Position numbers and translations under genes: made by a program. A model generated the notes under the pieces. That model did no database searches and was not told the origin of the DNA. It saw only the letters and a program-made list of their open reading frames with translations. DNA of 64,000 bases from Punica granatum (taxonomy: Eukaryota; Streptophyta; Magnoliopsida; Myrtales; Lythraceae), in assembly GCF_007655135.1 (NCBI RefSeq), contig NC_045128.1, positions 31,280,811-31,344,810 of the forward strand. Direction: 5' to 3'. Position 1 is the first letter of the stretch. Every line of letters starts with the position of its first letter. Positions 9,626-22,230 of this stretch are shown piece after piece.

Positions 9626-12600
9626 GCACAGGCCCAATACAATCATGGCCAGTGGAGGCCCAACCAGTCCTTTAATTCAAGCCCCAGCAATTACACAGCG
9701 GCCCAGGCCCATGCCGAGCAGCCCACGGACCTCAGCAAATTGGCTCATTTTTCCGAGGCTCAGTTGCAACAACTGGTCTCAATGGTCTCACGTGATGACG
9801 GTGAGATTAATCGATTAAGTGGTGAGAATTATGTGCCCATTACTTCAAAAATTGATTGGATCATTGATTCAGGAGCTTCACAACACATGACTGGTAGTTT
9901 GGATATTCTGTTTGATGTCACTCCTATTGATGGTCCGATTATTCATGTTCCGAATGGAACGACTCAAGCTACTTTTATGGGCAAGGTGTCTTTTGGAGAT
10001 ACCTTAGTGCTTCATAATGTCCTTTATGTGCCGGATTTTAATTGCAATTTATTGTCCGTGGCCCAATTAGTTCGGGAACTTACTTGTAGTGTACACTACA
10101 CCACTGATTTTTGCTTGATCCAGGACCGCACCTCGGGGAGTATGATTGGAGTGGGTGAACTGCACGGGGGGGTCTGGCTTCTGCGGCGAGTGTCTTCATC
10201 TATTCAGAAATTCCGGGCAATGAAAGCAGATGGTGAAGACATTTGGCACAAGCGGTTGGGTCATCCTTCTCCTCGCATTCAGTTCAAGAATAATTCAGTT
10301 TTTATGCATTCATCAGATAATAATGCATTATGTGACATTTGTTGCCGGGCAAAACAGACACGTTCAAATTTTCCAAATAGTACAAATAAAGCATTTTTTC
10401 CGTTCCAGTTGGTTCATTGTGACATATGGGGACCTTATAAGGTCTCATCCATTTCTGGTGCACGATACTTCCTATCAATTGTGGATGATTATAGCCGCGG
10501 TGTGTGGGTTTACCTTTTGCGGGACAAGTCAGAGGCACAAGGCTTCCTGATTAATTTTTGTAAGATGATTAGAAACCAATTTGATCGGACGGTGAAAACG
10601 GTGCGCAGGGACAATGGATCGGAATTTATGAGTCGAGTTATTCAAGACTATTTTTCCGACAATGGGATCATCCATCACACTTCATGTACGGACACGCCTC
10701 AACAAAATGGGCGAGTCGAACGTAAGCATCGTCATATTCTGAACGTTGCTCGGGCCTTAATGTTCCAAGCTTCACTTCCCATTGCCTTTTGGGGAGAATG
10801 TATTTCAGCGGCGGCTCATCTCATCAACCTTACACCTTCAGGCGTCCTATCAGGCAAGACACCATTTGAGCTTCTTTTTCGTAAAAAACCGGATTATCAA
10901 CATATTCGTGTTTTTGGGTGTCTCTGCTATGCACATCATAATCCTCGTGTCAAGGATAAATTTGGGCCAAGATCGAGAAAGTGCATCTTCATTGGATACC
11001 CTTTTGGAAAGAAAGGTTGGCGTGTTTATGACTTGGAAAGTCATGAGACTTTCATTTCTCGGGATGTGCGTTTCAATGAGGCCGATTTTCCATTCAGCAG
11101 AGAGCAACCTACTGAGTCAATTACTACCGGCATTCGTTTCCTTGATACAGCCGGCCCAGCGTTTCAGGGGGAGAATTTTGGCCCGACTATCCCCAATTCG
11201 GTCCAAGGCGCATCAATCAGGCCCATTGAGCCCAATCCGGATGACATCCCACACGGTGAGCCCAGTCTGGATGGCGGACTGCGCGACGTTGGGCCTCGCT
11301 CGGCCCAAATCTCCTCAGCTGAGCCTAGTCGCACATCTCCTTCCGCTCAGCCCATTTCTCTTGCTTCTCCGCCCGTCACTGTTGCACCGAACCCGCCCAT
11401 TTCTGCTGGACTTTTAATTGCTCCGGCCTCGGCTTCTTCTTCTACCGACCCAACCGAAGACAGTATTGCCCGTAATAAGGCCTCCCAGAATATCCGTCAG
11501 CCAAGTTGGCTCAAAGATTTTGTTTCTCACACTGCTCGATGTCTTGATTATACTTCCCCCCCTCCAATCAAATCACCCACTCCATCGTACTCTCCAGGTA
11601 CGTCTCACCCTCTAGAGCATTTTCTTACATATTCTGACATTGATGCCACACAATTATCCTTTATTGCTGCTATTGATTCTGACACGGAGCCCAGAACTTA
11701 CTCACAAGCAGCCAAGGATCCACGATGGTGTCTCGCTATGGCTGATGAAATTCGTGCTCTTGAGAATAACGGTACTTGGGTTCTCCAGACACTTCCTCCG
11801 GGAAAGAAACCCATTGGCTGCAAATGGGTTTTCAAAATTAAACGACGGGCAGATGGTACTATCGAACGTTACAAAGCTCGACTCGTGGCCAAGGGTTTCA
11901 CGCAAATCGAGGGCGTCGATTTCCACGAGACCTTCGCTCCAGTGGCAAAACTGGTAACCGTACGTTGCCTATTGACTATTGCTATTGCTAAGCAGTGGGA
12001 GATGCATCAGCTTGATGTTAACAATGCTTTTCTTCATGGCGACTTGGATGAGGAAGTTTACATGTCACTACCTCCTGGTTTTCGCTCAGCTCACACTAAT
12101 CAGGTTTGCCGACTGCGGAAGTCCCTATATGGTCTCCGTCAGGCTTCTCGCAATCGGTATTCCAAGTTCGCTGCAGCCCTCATTCAGTACGGTTTTCAAC
12201 AGTCCGAGGCCGATCATTCTCTTTTCACTTACTCTCATGCTGGTATTTTTCTAGCCGTCCTGGTTTATGTGGATAATATGATCCTCGTGACTAACAACTC
12301 TGTCTCCTGTGCTCGCTTTAAGGATTACCTTCATCAGTGCTTCCATATTAAGGATCTAGGTCCTTTGTCCTATTTTTTGGGAATAGAGATTGTCCGCAGC
12401 AGTTCCGGTCTCTTCCTCAATCAGCGGAAGTATGCTCTGGACATTTTAACTGAGGCTGGCATGTTGGGATATCGACCTGCATATTTTCCCATGGAGCAAC
12501 AACACCGGTTATCTCAAGACAGTGGTGATCAAATTTCTGATCCAGGACAGTATCATCGTCTCATTGGTCGCCTTTTGTATCTCACCATCACCAGGCCCGA

Positions 12601-13219
12601 GCTTTGTTATCCTGTTCATATTCTATTCCAGTTCTTGCAAGATCCTCGTCAAGGACACTGGGACGCTGCCATGCGAGTGCTACGTTATCTCAAACAATCT
12701 CCAGGACAATGAATTTTTCTTCGGCCGACATCTTTGTCTTTAACAGCTTACTGTGATGCGGATTGGGCTAGTTGTCCCATGACTCGAAGGTCTTTGACTG
12801 GATATTTCATCACTTTGGGAGGTAGCCCCATCTCTTGGAAGACCAAAAAGCAAACGACGGTTTCCAAATCTTCTGCCGAGGTCGAATATCGAGCTATGGC
12901 AGCTACTGTCAGTGAACTACTATGGCTTCGTTGTCTACTCAGTTCTCTTGGCATTTATCATGCAGGCCCGATGCGTCTATTCTGTGACAATCAGGCGGCT
13001 ATTCACATTGCCTCCAACCCCGTTTTTCACGAGCGCACAAAACATATTGAGATAGATTGCCACTTCATTCGGCAACATCTGCGCTCTGGAGCTATCGAAA
13101 CATCCCATGTGTCTACGCGTTTTCAATTGGCAGATATCTTCACTAAGGCACTAGGACGTGATCAATTTCGTTTTCTCCTCAGCAAGTTGGGAATTCGTAA
13201 TCGTCATTCTCCAACTTGA
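9626..13219 (+). pseudogene. 5'-truncated copia gag-pol (gag tail, protease, integrase, RT, RNase H), inactivated
   Basis: One frame runs from the end of a gag-like stretch (AQYNHGQWRPNQ near 9632) into a complete copia pol order. Protease is at about 9860 (WIIDSGASQHMTG). Integrase has its HHCC zinc site (WHKRLGH...CDIC) and its D-D-E residues in HCDIWGP, VRRDNGSE and NGRVERKH. Reverse transcriptase and RNase H follow ([17 protein letters not shown]). The gag body, first LTR and primer site are missing. Two lesions are visible: the catalytic RT motif reads YVDN, with the last Asp changed to Asn (codon 12275-12277), and TGA at 12710-12712 stops the frame between RT and RNase H. The frame resumes unshifted to 13219. 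There is no clear initiation codon; the frame is open back to 9503 across the junction with the Tat leader. It is certainly a non-functional copy. Confidence 0.93.
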
Positions 13220-13440
13220 GGGGAGTATTATGAGAAGATTTTATTCCTCTTATAAATATGTATATATATCTTTACATACTTTACTAGGATTGCCTTAGAT
13301 TTAGCCGTAGATTACTCTTTCCTTTATTTCATCAACCTTGAGTGTATACATACCGTATCTTCTGAATAACAAAGTAAGCTTTTCTGGCCAAACGTCCTCT
13401 TGGTCAATATTATTTTCCCTTTCAATTCAGTCTCTTGACA
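13214..13440 (+). repeat. Polypurine tract and 3' LTR of the truncated copia element
   Basis: The pol stop is followed by TTGAGGGGAGTATTATGAG, a typical copia purine tract running into the LTR. A short AT-rich sequence of about 210 bp follows with TATAAATATGTATATATATC and ends near ...CAGTCTCTTGACA. No 5' LTR is present for comparison, so both ends are approximate. Confidence 0.6.
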
Positions 13441-15859
13441 CACTTTCAGCATTAAAAGGTTTTACACCTCAGAACCATTAATTTTCCTTTTATTTAATTC
13501 GGTCGTATTGTTCAACACGCTATATTGCAAGCATTCTAATTGATATATACCATATTATGATGAAGGTCTTCGGAGATTGAAAGTTATGATCGTAGTCTAT
13601 CGTGCACCTTCCAAAATTTGACTACGCATAAGGTGATGTGTGTCCATGGTATTAGCCGAAGGGTCATTAATGTTCTCAGTTCGTCTGGGTTCCTTTTATA
13701 AAGATGTACACGAATAAATAAAAAGCGTCGATTCAACTACATATCTTTAATATGTATCATAAACTTGCCGATACGTATACGGTCAAGTTTGGAGAACCAA
13801 CCCAACAGATATTATCTTTTTTTGGAGCTCATCAACAATCTGTATCTATAGCTATATCTATATCCGTCTCTATATATATAGCAAAACTAGCTACATTTAT
13901 AATTAAATGATGAAGTGTGGAGCTCATCTTTTGATTCTCCACATTTCAATTTCAAAACTACCCCTATAATTTGTTGTTTATTCCAAAATTGCCCTTACAC
14001 CATGTAATATGGCATGCAATGCTCTTCTTACGGTTTCTCTTCTCTTGTAGAGAGTACAATAAACACTCGCTAATTAATCGAAATCAATTTTTTTTTACAA
14101 AAAAACAAAAATTTAAATCGAAAAAATTAACAACAAATGTAACTTAATACACTTAAAAGATAGGGTTAATGATCCAAAAAAACATGAACTTTGTCATATT
14201 TTTCAATTTTGACGCGAATTTTTTTGGGAAAAAAAAGGCACAAAGTTTAATTTCCTTGTCATGTTAAGTATTTATGCCATTCTCCATCCATTTTGCTGAC
14301 GTGGCAAAAAACGGTGTTTACGTGGCGAATAGTGTCACTCCGAGTCAGCAAAAATAAAATTACAAATTACAAATTTTTTTTTTTTAAAAATAGAAATGCT
14401 TTGGTTTGAGAAAGAGTGAGGGCCCCTAACCAGCCACCGCAAGCCACTGTTCCCCTCCCCTCTCCCTTTCCCCGATTAGGGTGATCGGTGACCCCAATCT
14501 GGGGAGGTGGAGGGGGTGGTCTGAATCGAGGGTCCACCCGTCGAAATTGAGAGAATCTTCGAATTGAGGATTGTCCCCATTCCAGCGGATGGGGCCTCGA
14601 TTCCGGCCACAAACCCCATTGTCTACTTGAGTGCTGTTGGCTACTCAGCCCACTGCGATTCTGCCTCTTTGATGATGCGGCCTAAGGATTTAATGCAAGC
14701 CAACATCCGCACTTATTATCCCTTCTGTTCGGTCTCTATCATGCTTCAAATCGGTGGGGATGGACTGCTCCTCCTTAAGATAAGTGCCTGCATTGCTGAT
14801 CGGCCCACCTCAAGTTCTGCCTACGCACCGCTCCATTTTCTCCAACTGTAATCAACGTACGCTTCTTTCACGTGTCGTTACGCATCGTGGACTGCGGATT
14901 TTAAACCGCTTGCACTATAGATGTTTTCTTCCTTTATGATGTGGGCCATCTGAAGCATTGATCAGTCAGGTCCTTTTCTCCCTTGGTGCCATGCCTCCCG
15001 AGTGCTTAATAAAATGTCTACCCCACTCTTCCATAATAACATATTTACTTGATATATTTGGATTGGGCCATCAATCTGAATTGTAAGGACGTTCTGTTTC
15101 CTCGCATTCCGAGGTGAGGCGCAATAAAGTAGACTGACGAGATTGCGTGGATGAGGAAAGTTCTTATTTGGATTCTTATTGGAAGTTTCAGACTCTGGTG
15201 CCAAGATGATTGATTTCTTGCACGTTTTTAGCGAAACGAGAAGATTGGCACGCGGAGAAGAATAACAGTGTACGCTTCCGAATACTTTGAGAACTTAACT
15301 TATATGGCATTATAAACTCCGTTTTAGATCGTCGTGGCATATCATGCTGTGGTTTTTGTGCGAAGTTCTCAGTCATTATTTTAGGTCTCATCATTTTATA
15401 GGTTTTCTCATTTCAAGCTTTTACTGTGTTAATTGGTTATAGACTTATTGAAGGCATATACGAGTGTTGCATGGACTATATATAAGAGAACTGGCAATGT
15501 TGACTTTACTCTACTCCCTCATGACGCATTTAGTTTCTAAATTCAACCACCATGATGAGCATAAAAAGGACAATCTTATCATTTAAATCTTCTAAGAGCT
15601 CCGGCATGTCAGATTGGGACATGTATATCCCGCTACTACTCTCTTCATTTTCAGTCTTAACTATACAACGAGTGATCACCCTTGTTGCAATGTTAACTCA
15701 GTTATGTCAATGTTTATATTGATTTCTCAGCTATTAAATATGATTTTCCATTTGATCCGATATGAAGTAAACTGTGGTCCTTGACATAACATAACTATAC
15801 TTTTCGAAATTGCCACCCTTGCTTGGTAGGTATTCGATATTTGCAACTCTTATTATTTA
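13441..15859. other. Intergenic DNA with transposon debris, no gene
   Basis: No coding region can be supported. The start of a MULE-like or MITE-like fragment is seen at about 14168-14350 (phrases such as CATGAACTTTGTCATATTTT and GACGTGGCAAAAAACGG). A GC-rich stretch at about 14400-14620 resembles one at about 54240-54370, so it is a dispersed repeat. The 14600-15400 part has short open frames on both strands, none convincing. Confidence 0.6.
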
Positions 15860-16276
15860 TATAGTTTAGATTAAAATTACAGATTAACATTTATTTCTCA
15901 ATATTTTTTCCATTTTTTCCTCAAAGATTTCCTAACTGTAGACAATTAAAAACGAATCTCTAACCACAATCTCTTTTAATTATTATAACATAAAGATTTA
16001 TTATCGGAAGTTCAGCTGAATTTTTTATCCATAATTCTTTTTCAATTGCAGAGAGAAAAATTCCAACACTAAAATATATTCTTTAACATCCAAAATTACA
16101 GATGGAATTTCTCTATGTAATTCCATCCATAACTTTTGAAAGAATTATGGACGGAATCTTAATCTATAACTTTTTACAGAATAACAGACTTAGCTTCCAT
16201 CTGTAATTTGGCCCAAATTTTGATGGATCCCGACTATCTGTAAATTCCCACCATAATTAGCAATTTTCTTGCAGTG
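15860..16276 (+). mobile_element. CACTA-like terminal fragment (right end)
   Basis: The sequence ends ...TTTTCTTGCAGTG at 16276; its reverse complement, CACTGCAAGAAAATTG, is close to the CACTACAAGAAAA terminus of plant CACTA (En/Spm) elements. Upstream are several inverted and direct copies of short motifs such as ACAGATGGAATT, CCATCCATAA and TTACAGATAGTC, as expected for subterminal repeats. No left terminus and no transposase were found, so this is a remnant or a small non-autonomous copy with an unclear left end. Confidence 0.5.
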
Positions 16277-18869
16277 TCCATTGCATACTGAATATTTTAG
16301 ATCGTAGCTTCGCTTTTTCTGTGATCACAAATTTGCAGATTATAATATATTTAGTGGTTAGTGTTCTTGGATACAACCGTGCTTTATTGAATAAGATCCT
16401 TACAGTTATCATGTGGAAATAGTTCACTTATTGTGAAATTAGGGCTACCAACTTAATTATGTGTTCATCGACCAAAAAGAATAACTTAATTATGAGTTTG
16501 AATCTCTTTAGGCATCATGATTTAGTAGATGTATACCTTCTGAGCATTTCAAGTGCTTGGGTTGTCAATTAGAAGGAGACCGTGGAGTTGGAAATAGCTG
16601 CTTCATCTCTGTGATGTTGCAAGACCCTTTATGAGCCATAAAAGTGAAAAATGGGAAGGAGAAATCTTTTCCCAGTATGGTGATAACTAGACAGGGCTTC
16701 ACTGCTTTTCCTCAATTCCTTCTCTTGACAGGCAAAGTTGTGTGTTCATTGATGGGAGGTGAGAGTTTCTGAGTTAGGTTATGAAGCTCTGCAGGTTTAG
16801 GGGTAAGATTCAGATAATGTTTTATAATGGAACCTCGGGCAATAATTCACTTTAGCTAGGAGCTCACTTGGCACATGTTAATTCGGGTTCTAGCCATATT
16901 TCTAAAGCATCGGTCCTATGGTTGGCCGCTAGCAATGTGTTGCAAAAATTGAGTTGTTTAACCGGAAATAACAATCGTAATTTTTCTGTCCTGTTTAGTT
17001 ACTAATTGACGAGGAAGAGTGTTCGAGAAAAACTGTCTTCAGAGACCGATATGAGACTGGTTTGAAGGACTGTAAGTATTCTTCACAGTGGAAGGAAGAG
17101 AAACCAGGGGCAGTTTTCACCTAAGGGGAAAAGGCAAGCAATGATCTTTCAGAATATTAAGACTAAGGAGAGAGCTCTGATCCAACAAGTGGAGGAATTG
17201 GTGTTTCTTCACCTAATTTCATTTCAGCGCTATCCTTATAAGAAAATAATATAATGTCAAAAGATTAGGGCAGAATATAATATAATTTTCCTATAATGTC
17301 AAAAGATTAGGGGAGTGACAGCTTCCTCAATCCATCGTGCAATCCAAGCTAGTAAGGTATTATATTTATTTATTTTAGTTATCACTGTTCAGTGTTCACT
17401 ATCTTATTTAGTTAATTTAAAGGTGAATTCTACATATGCCCCTCGAAAGGGCGGGCGTTACTTCACCATGCTTGTCGGACCATGTTATGTTGAAATTTTT
17501 TTTCCCCGGTATTTATATATAAGGGTCATTTTATCATCCAATCACGAAAATCAAATTTGAACAGAGGATTGGACATTGGAGAAATAAATGCCCCCCTTAA
17601 GAATCATCTTTATCTCTTATTTTCCCTCCAACTAAATAAATCAGAAAGTGAAAAAACTCTAGATCTTGTACGGTTTTACTGTTATTGTTGTTGTTGTTAT
17701 TATGATTATTTTTTTTGGCTGAATTATAGATCTTTTAGAGTTGAAGACAGATCCGATCATCCCTACACTACGTCTTCCAGTGCACTCGTTTTTAGTTGTG
17801 TCACTTGTGTGGATTATCAACCAAAAATCAAGGAGATCAAAGGTTTTTTCTATCCATTGAGCAAAGGTCAAAAGTCTTCTCGCATGGTCTTTGTTGACAT
17901 TGGACTCCTTTTCTAATCATGGAAAAAGCCTTGCAACCCACTATCTGGTCTACGTCTTTCGCCATCTTCATATTGGAAATTTAATAATTACATTATTCGA
18001 GTGTAGTGAGATAACCCGAATCAACACTTGTAATTCCCCTAAAACCAAAAGAATCATACGGGTTCCAAATGAAGAAAAAGCCACTCCAAAGTCTCAACTC
18101 ATCAAGAGCCGAAACTCGACATATCTCTCTCATGTCTCATCAACGGGTGCACCTCCGAGACAGCAAAAACTAGATAGAATAAGTTGCCCTTATACCCCCA
18201 TCATATTTTTTCGCACATTTTCAGCTCATGACTTCTAGTCGCACATTTTCGTTATATATATATATATATATATAGATATATATACCGGCTCTTTCTATTC
18301 ATTGCTTATTTTCAACGCTTTATTGCCCCGCATCTTTCTCAACTGAGTTAGCTCTTTATCATAGGTATGTTAGTTCTATTATTATTTTATAACAATTTAT
18401 AATTTCAAATTTTCGTTGCAACATATGTTCGTTTTCAGCGTCTATTGTTTCAGCCGGTTCATGTATTCTTTATCTTATCGCTATAAATTACATTATTGTT
18501 TTCAAAATTTCATTTTTCCTCAATTTTTATTCAAAAAATACTCGTATCCTTCGTGAAAGTTCACCTTTCTTTATATACCTTTTAATTACACACTTTTGGT
18601 GTGCTATATTAGAATGACTTTTTCTCACATGGTTTCAACTATCTATTCATCATTAATCTCAACATTCATTGCCTTAGCTAAGGTAAATTTTGTAGATATC
18701 TTCTAAAGCACGACAATTCTCAAAGTGTTTCTCTAAATTTTTTTGCCTTTTTGCCCATGATAAATTAATAATATTACTATTTTACCCTTTATTCAAATAA
18801 TACAAATGCTACTAAACATCACATATTTTTAGTAACATGGCATCCTTTCATTTGTTTTAACAAAAAACT
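16277..18869. other. Intergenic DNA, no gene recognised
   Basis: Short open frames at 17315-17560, 17557-17916 and 17891-18238 have no recognisable motif and low-complexity composition. An AT microsatellite lies at 18252-18284. I see nothing that supports a gene. Confidence 0.5.
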
Positions 18870-19365
18870 AACTTATACATATTCTTTCTCATGATCTTTT
18901 GATTTTAAGGCATTATCTCATACTTCTTCACTAAAAAACTACCTAACATATTCTTTTTCATAATTATTCACTTTGACGAACGCATCAAACATGAAATAAC
19001 TTCTTCATTCAATACTCACGGTTTCTCTGTCCCCTTTCCTTTTTACATATGTACCTTTTCTATATTCTCTTTTGGTTTTTAATTACTTCTCCTTTTAATT
19101 ATTCTTATTCTTTGAATTTGCTAATCATTGGAAAAAAATTCCGACATTCTCTTTCTTCTACTATAGTCTTTTTATTTTTTGCAAGTTTCAAAAACCAACT
19201 TAATCACATTCTTTCCCATGACCATTCGATTTCAAGGCACCATTTCATACTTTTTCATTGTAAAAACTACTTACCATGTTCTTTCCCATAATTATTTGCT
19301 TTGACGAACATATCAAATATGAAATAATTTCTCCATTCAACACTCATGGTTCCTCTCTCCTTTTT
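18870..19365. repeat. Diverged tandem duplication, about 330-bp period
   Basis: The segment at about 18870-19036 recurs at about 19198-19363. Matching phrases include CATTCTTTCTCATGA / CATTCTTTCCCATGA, CACTTTGACGAACGCATC / TGCTTTGACGAACATATC and TTCATTCAATACTCACGG / TCCATTCAACACTCATGG. Confidence 0.75.
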
Positions 19366-21931
19366 TCGAGGTATCGATGGATTTTCAAAATTTATATTAA
19401 GAATTTTTTAAAATTATTTTATCGGTGAATATTTTATGAGTTACTGACATATAGCCTATGATTAATTCCTTTTGAAATTACTGAAGAAATTCAAACAATT
19501 TTTCGACGAATTTTTCAAAATTTATATTAAATTATTTAAGCATTATGTCATCATAAATTTATTTTCAAAGTTCCAATCAATTTTTTTATGGGATTCTATA
19601 GATACAAAAATACGGGTTTGGGAGAATAAAAATGAAAGAAAGAGAAGAGTTTCAAAGAAAAAGGGGTACAATATCATTAATTTCTTTTTTATTTTGTTTT
19701 ATTTTCTCTTATCTCAGATTTCTTCTTCCCTAACTAATCTTATTCTCTTCTTCTTCTTTTTTTTGTCCACAAACATCAATTATTGTTATATCCATTGCCA
19801 CTATAGTGCTTGCCACCACTACCTACTAATAATATTGTACAAGCTTGGAGTCTTCATGCTGTCAAAGTCGTCCCTTCACGAGCTCTAAGTATATTTCTAT
19901 TCTTGCTCTTTAAGCGTACGGGTGTAAAAAGGGAGAAAAAAGTTGCTTCCAGTGGGAATCTAATATCAATTATTAATATAATTTATCAGTTTGCAATTGA
20001 AATTATATTTTCTCTTTAAAACGTGAACCCGACCCTTTAGGTCATTAATTTTCGAAATTTTTTGATCGATTTGGTTCTTGTTTTTCTGAATTTTCAAGTT
20101 AATTTTTCTACTAATTATTTGTTAAAGTTTTATTGAAAATTTAATTTAATTTATGTATTTTTTTAGGATATTCAATTGCAAATGAAGGATCAAGTCAGAA
20201 AAATATATTAACTAGAAGTATTTTCTTGAAATAAATTATTTTTAATTGCATTATTTTCACGCTTTTAAAAGTCATTTCTATTATTTTAATCATACTTGTC
20301 AAATTTTTATTATTCATGCATTAGATTCTACACTAACGCTACGCTCAGTATGGAAAAAAACACAGTTTAAAACGTTGCCTCTATATTTTTATCATTATAT
20401 ACCATTAGTAATTTTACATAGTTGTGGTATTATTAAAAAATTAAGAAATTGTGATGAAACCAAATAATTTTTTAGTTAAAGGAAAGAAAATAACTAAGGT
20501 TGAGATAGAGTTAGACTGGGGTTAAAGAGAAATAAGTAAAAAGTAGAGTGAAAGATTATCACGTGTGAATTGATTGAGGAGCAAAATAAGAGATGTGAGT
20601 TTAAAATTTGAGTAGTTTTATGGTTATAATCTTTGCCTTCAATTTTAATTTTCTTCAATAGAGTAAATAATAATCTGTATAATTTCGTAAAAATTGTACA
20701 AAAGCTTATACATATACTTAAATATAGTGATTTATCATTAGTATGCTAATTTTGTGCATACCTTTTTATGTTACACATATGTAAATACTATTATCCATAT
20801 ATATACATATATGTTTCCTTTGAAATTAATATTACTTATTTACTTTATTAAATTAAATGAAATATTTTGTTGCAAATATTATTAGTTACTTTTAATAATT
20901 TTCATTTTTAATTTAATAATTAAATCCCTATGGGGTCCACTTGTTAGATTTCCATGTGCCATGTCTAAAATATTAGTGTCATGTTAGTAAAATTTGTTAA
21001 AACTGACAAGAAAGTGATGGGATTCTAGACATGATATGAAACTCATAATTTATAATTTTTCTTGCGATTAAAAAATTCGTACTAGAAATAATAAAAGGGG
21101 CAATTTTTTGGTTTTTTTGTATTATCAGCTCTCATAGATATTATTAATTATTTTTATTTTATTTATGTATAACTTAAAGTAAGAACAAATTTCTGACTTG
21201 AAAATGTCACAAATATATTCAATAGGAGATACCATTAATTTATTTATAAATTATAAATTTCTTTTTCCTAAAAGACTTTATTTATTTATTTTTATTTTGA
21301 ACTCATGAATATCTTGTGATCCATTAATTCTTGTATTATTTTTTCAAGTATATATTATGTCATTCAAGTATTATACATTTTAACCTTATCAAAGAATGTT
21401 TCACATGCAACGCGTATATAAATTCACTAGTAAATAAAAAGGTACATAATGATATATATTAAACACTATATATGATGAGTAAAAAGATCAAGAAGTTCAA
21501 CTCAAGAATGAAAACCGATACATACCTTACTCTATCATGGACATGTGGATAACATATAGAGAGTGAAGTACTAATGATATAGACATATATTTAAATTTCG
21601 TCCCATATAATACAACAATAAAATACAGTAAAAGTTCAATTAATTGAAATAGATAAGTCAATCAATATAAAGCTGAGGATTTGCTAATATCGTTTACATA
21701 GAACATCCATGTTGCGGTCCTCAATTAAATCCAATCTTAATTTTTTTATTACAAGGTAGGCTTATAGGTTTAATATTATAAAATTAAAATCTTATCAGCT
21801 GATAAAAGAACATGTTTATTCCTACATGAGTATCAAATCTAAAACATTTTAGTTATCATGCGGAACTTGTGCTATTGCACTACAATTTTATTTGATGAAC
21901 CTTATTCTTTTTCGGACTGGAATAAAAGACC
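19366..21931. other. AT-rich intergenic DNA, no gene
   Basis: Very AT-rich, with only short, low-complexity open frames. A sequence near 21405-21432 (CATGCAACGCGTATATAAAT followed by TCACTAGT) faintly resembles a Helitron 3' end, but the hairpin is poor and I do not call an element. Confidence 0.5.
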
Positions 21932-22014
21932 ATCATGCCAAATCAGAAGCCTTGAGGCTTCTCCAAGGAGAGGCCAGATCAAAGTCAGGGGGATCTTAAG
22001 CTGTTGTCTGGGAG

Positions 22015-22055
<41 letters not shown>

Positions 22056-22230
22056 TCCTTTCCAATGGCTCTGAAGGAGACCTCAGCTCACAGCTCCAAA
22101 ATGGGCTCTGTGTCAATCGGACCCATCTCGAAATTGCTAGCCAATCTCGAACCAGTTTAGCTGCTTCTGTTTCTGTAAACTTGTTCGGAAAGGGAAAAAC
22201 ATAATGTTCATTTCGTTTCTTGTTGAATGT
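21932..22230 (+). pseudogene. Degenerate copy 1 of the short RLPP-RGQIK peptide gene (5' and coding part)
   Basis: This matches the intact copy at 30010-30237: GCCAAATC.GAAGCC, GGAGAGGCCAGATCAAAGTC, GAGACCTC, CAGCTCCAAA.TGGGC and TCTCGAACCA all occur in the same order. One frame keeps SPRRGQIKV. The methionine-glycine-asparagine start is absent, the frame after RGQIKV is disturbed, and a long CT run (22015-22053) has expanded in the middle. Its 3' part continues at 26654, on the other side of an inserted Harbinger transposon. It is a pseudogene. Confidence 0.75.
22015..22053. repeat. (TC)n microsatellite
   Basis: About 19 CT dinucleotides in the body of copy 1 of the peptide gene. The same position in the copy at 30 kb has ordinary C/T-rich sequence, so this is a local expansion. 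Confidence 0.95.

Noticed and set aside
12713..12733. Frameshift between copia RT and RNase H
   Set aside because: Both open pieces are in the same frame; only a TGA codon separates them.
13865..14060. Helitron 5' end (TCTCTATATATATAGC) paired with a 3' end near 21430
   Set aside because: Neither the 3' hairpin nor the CTRR end is convincing, and no helicase gene lies between.
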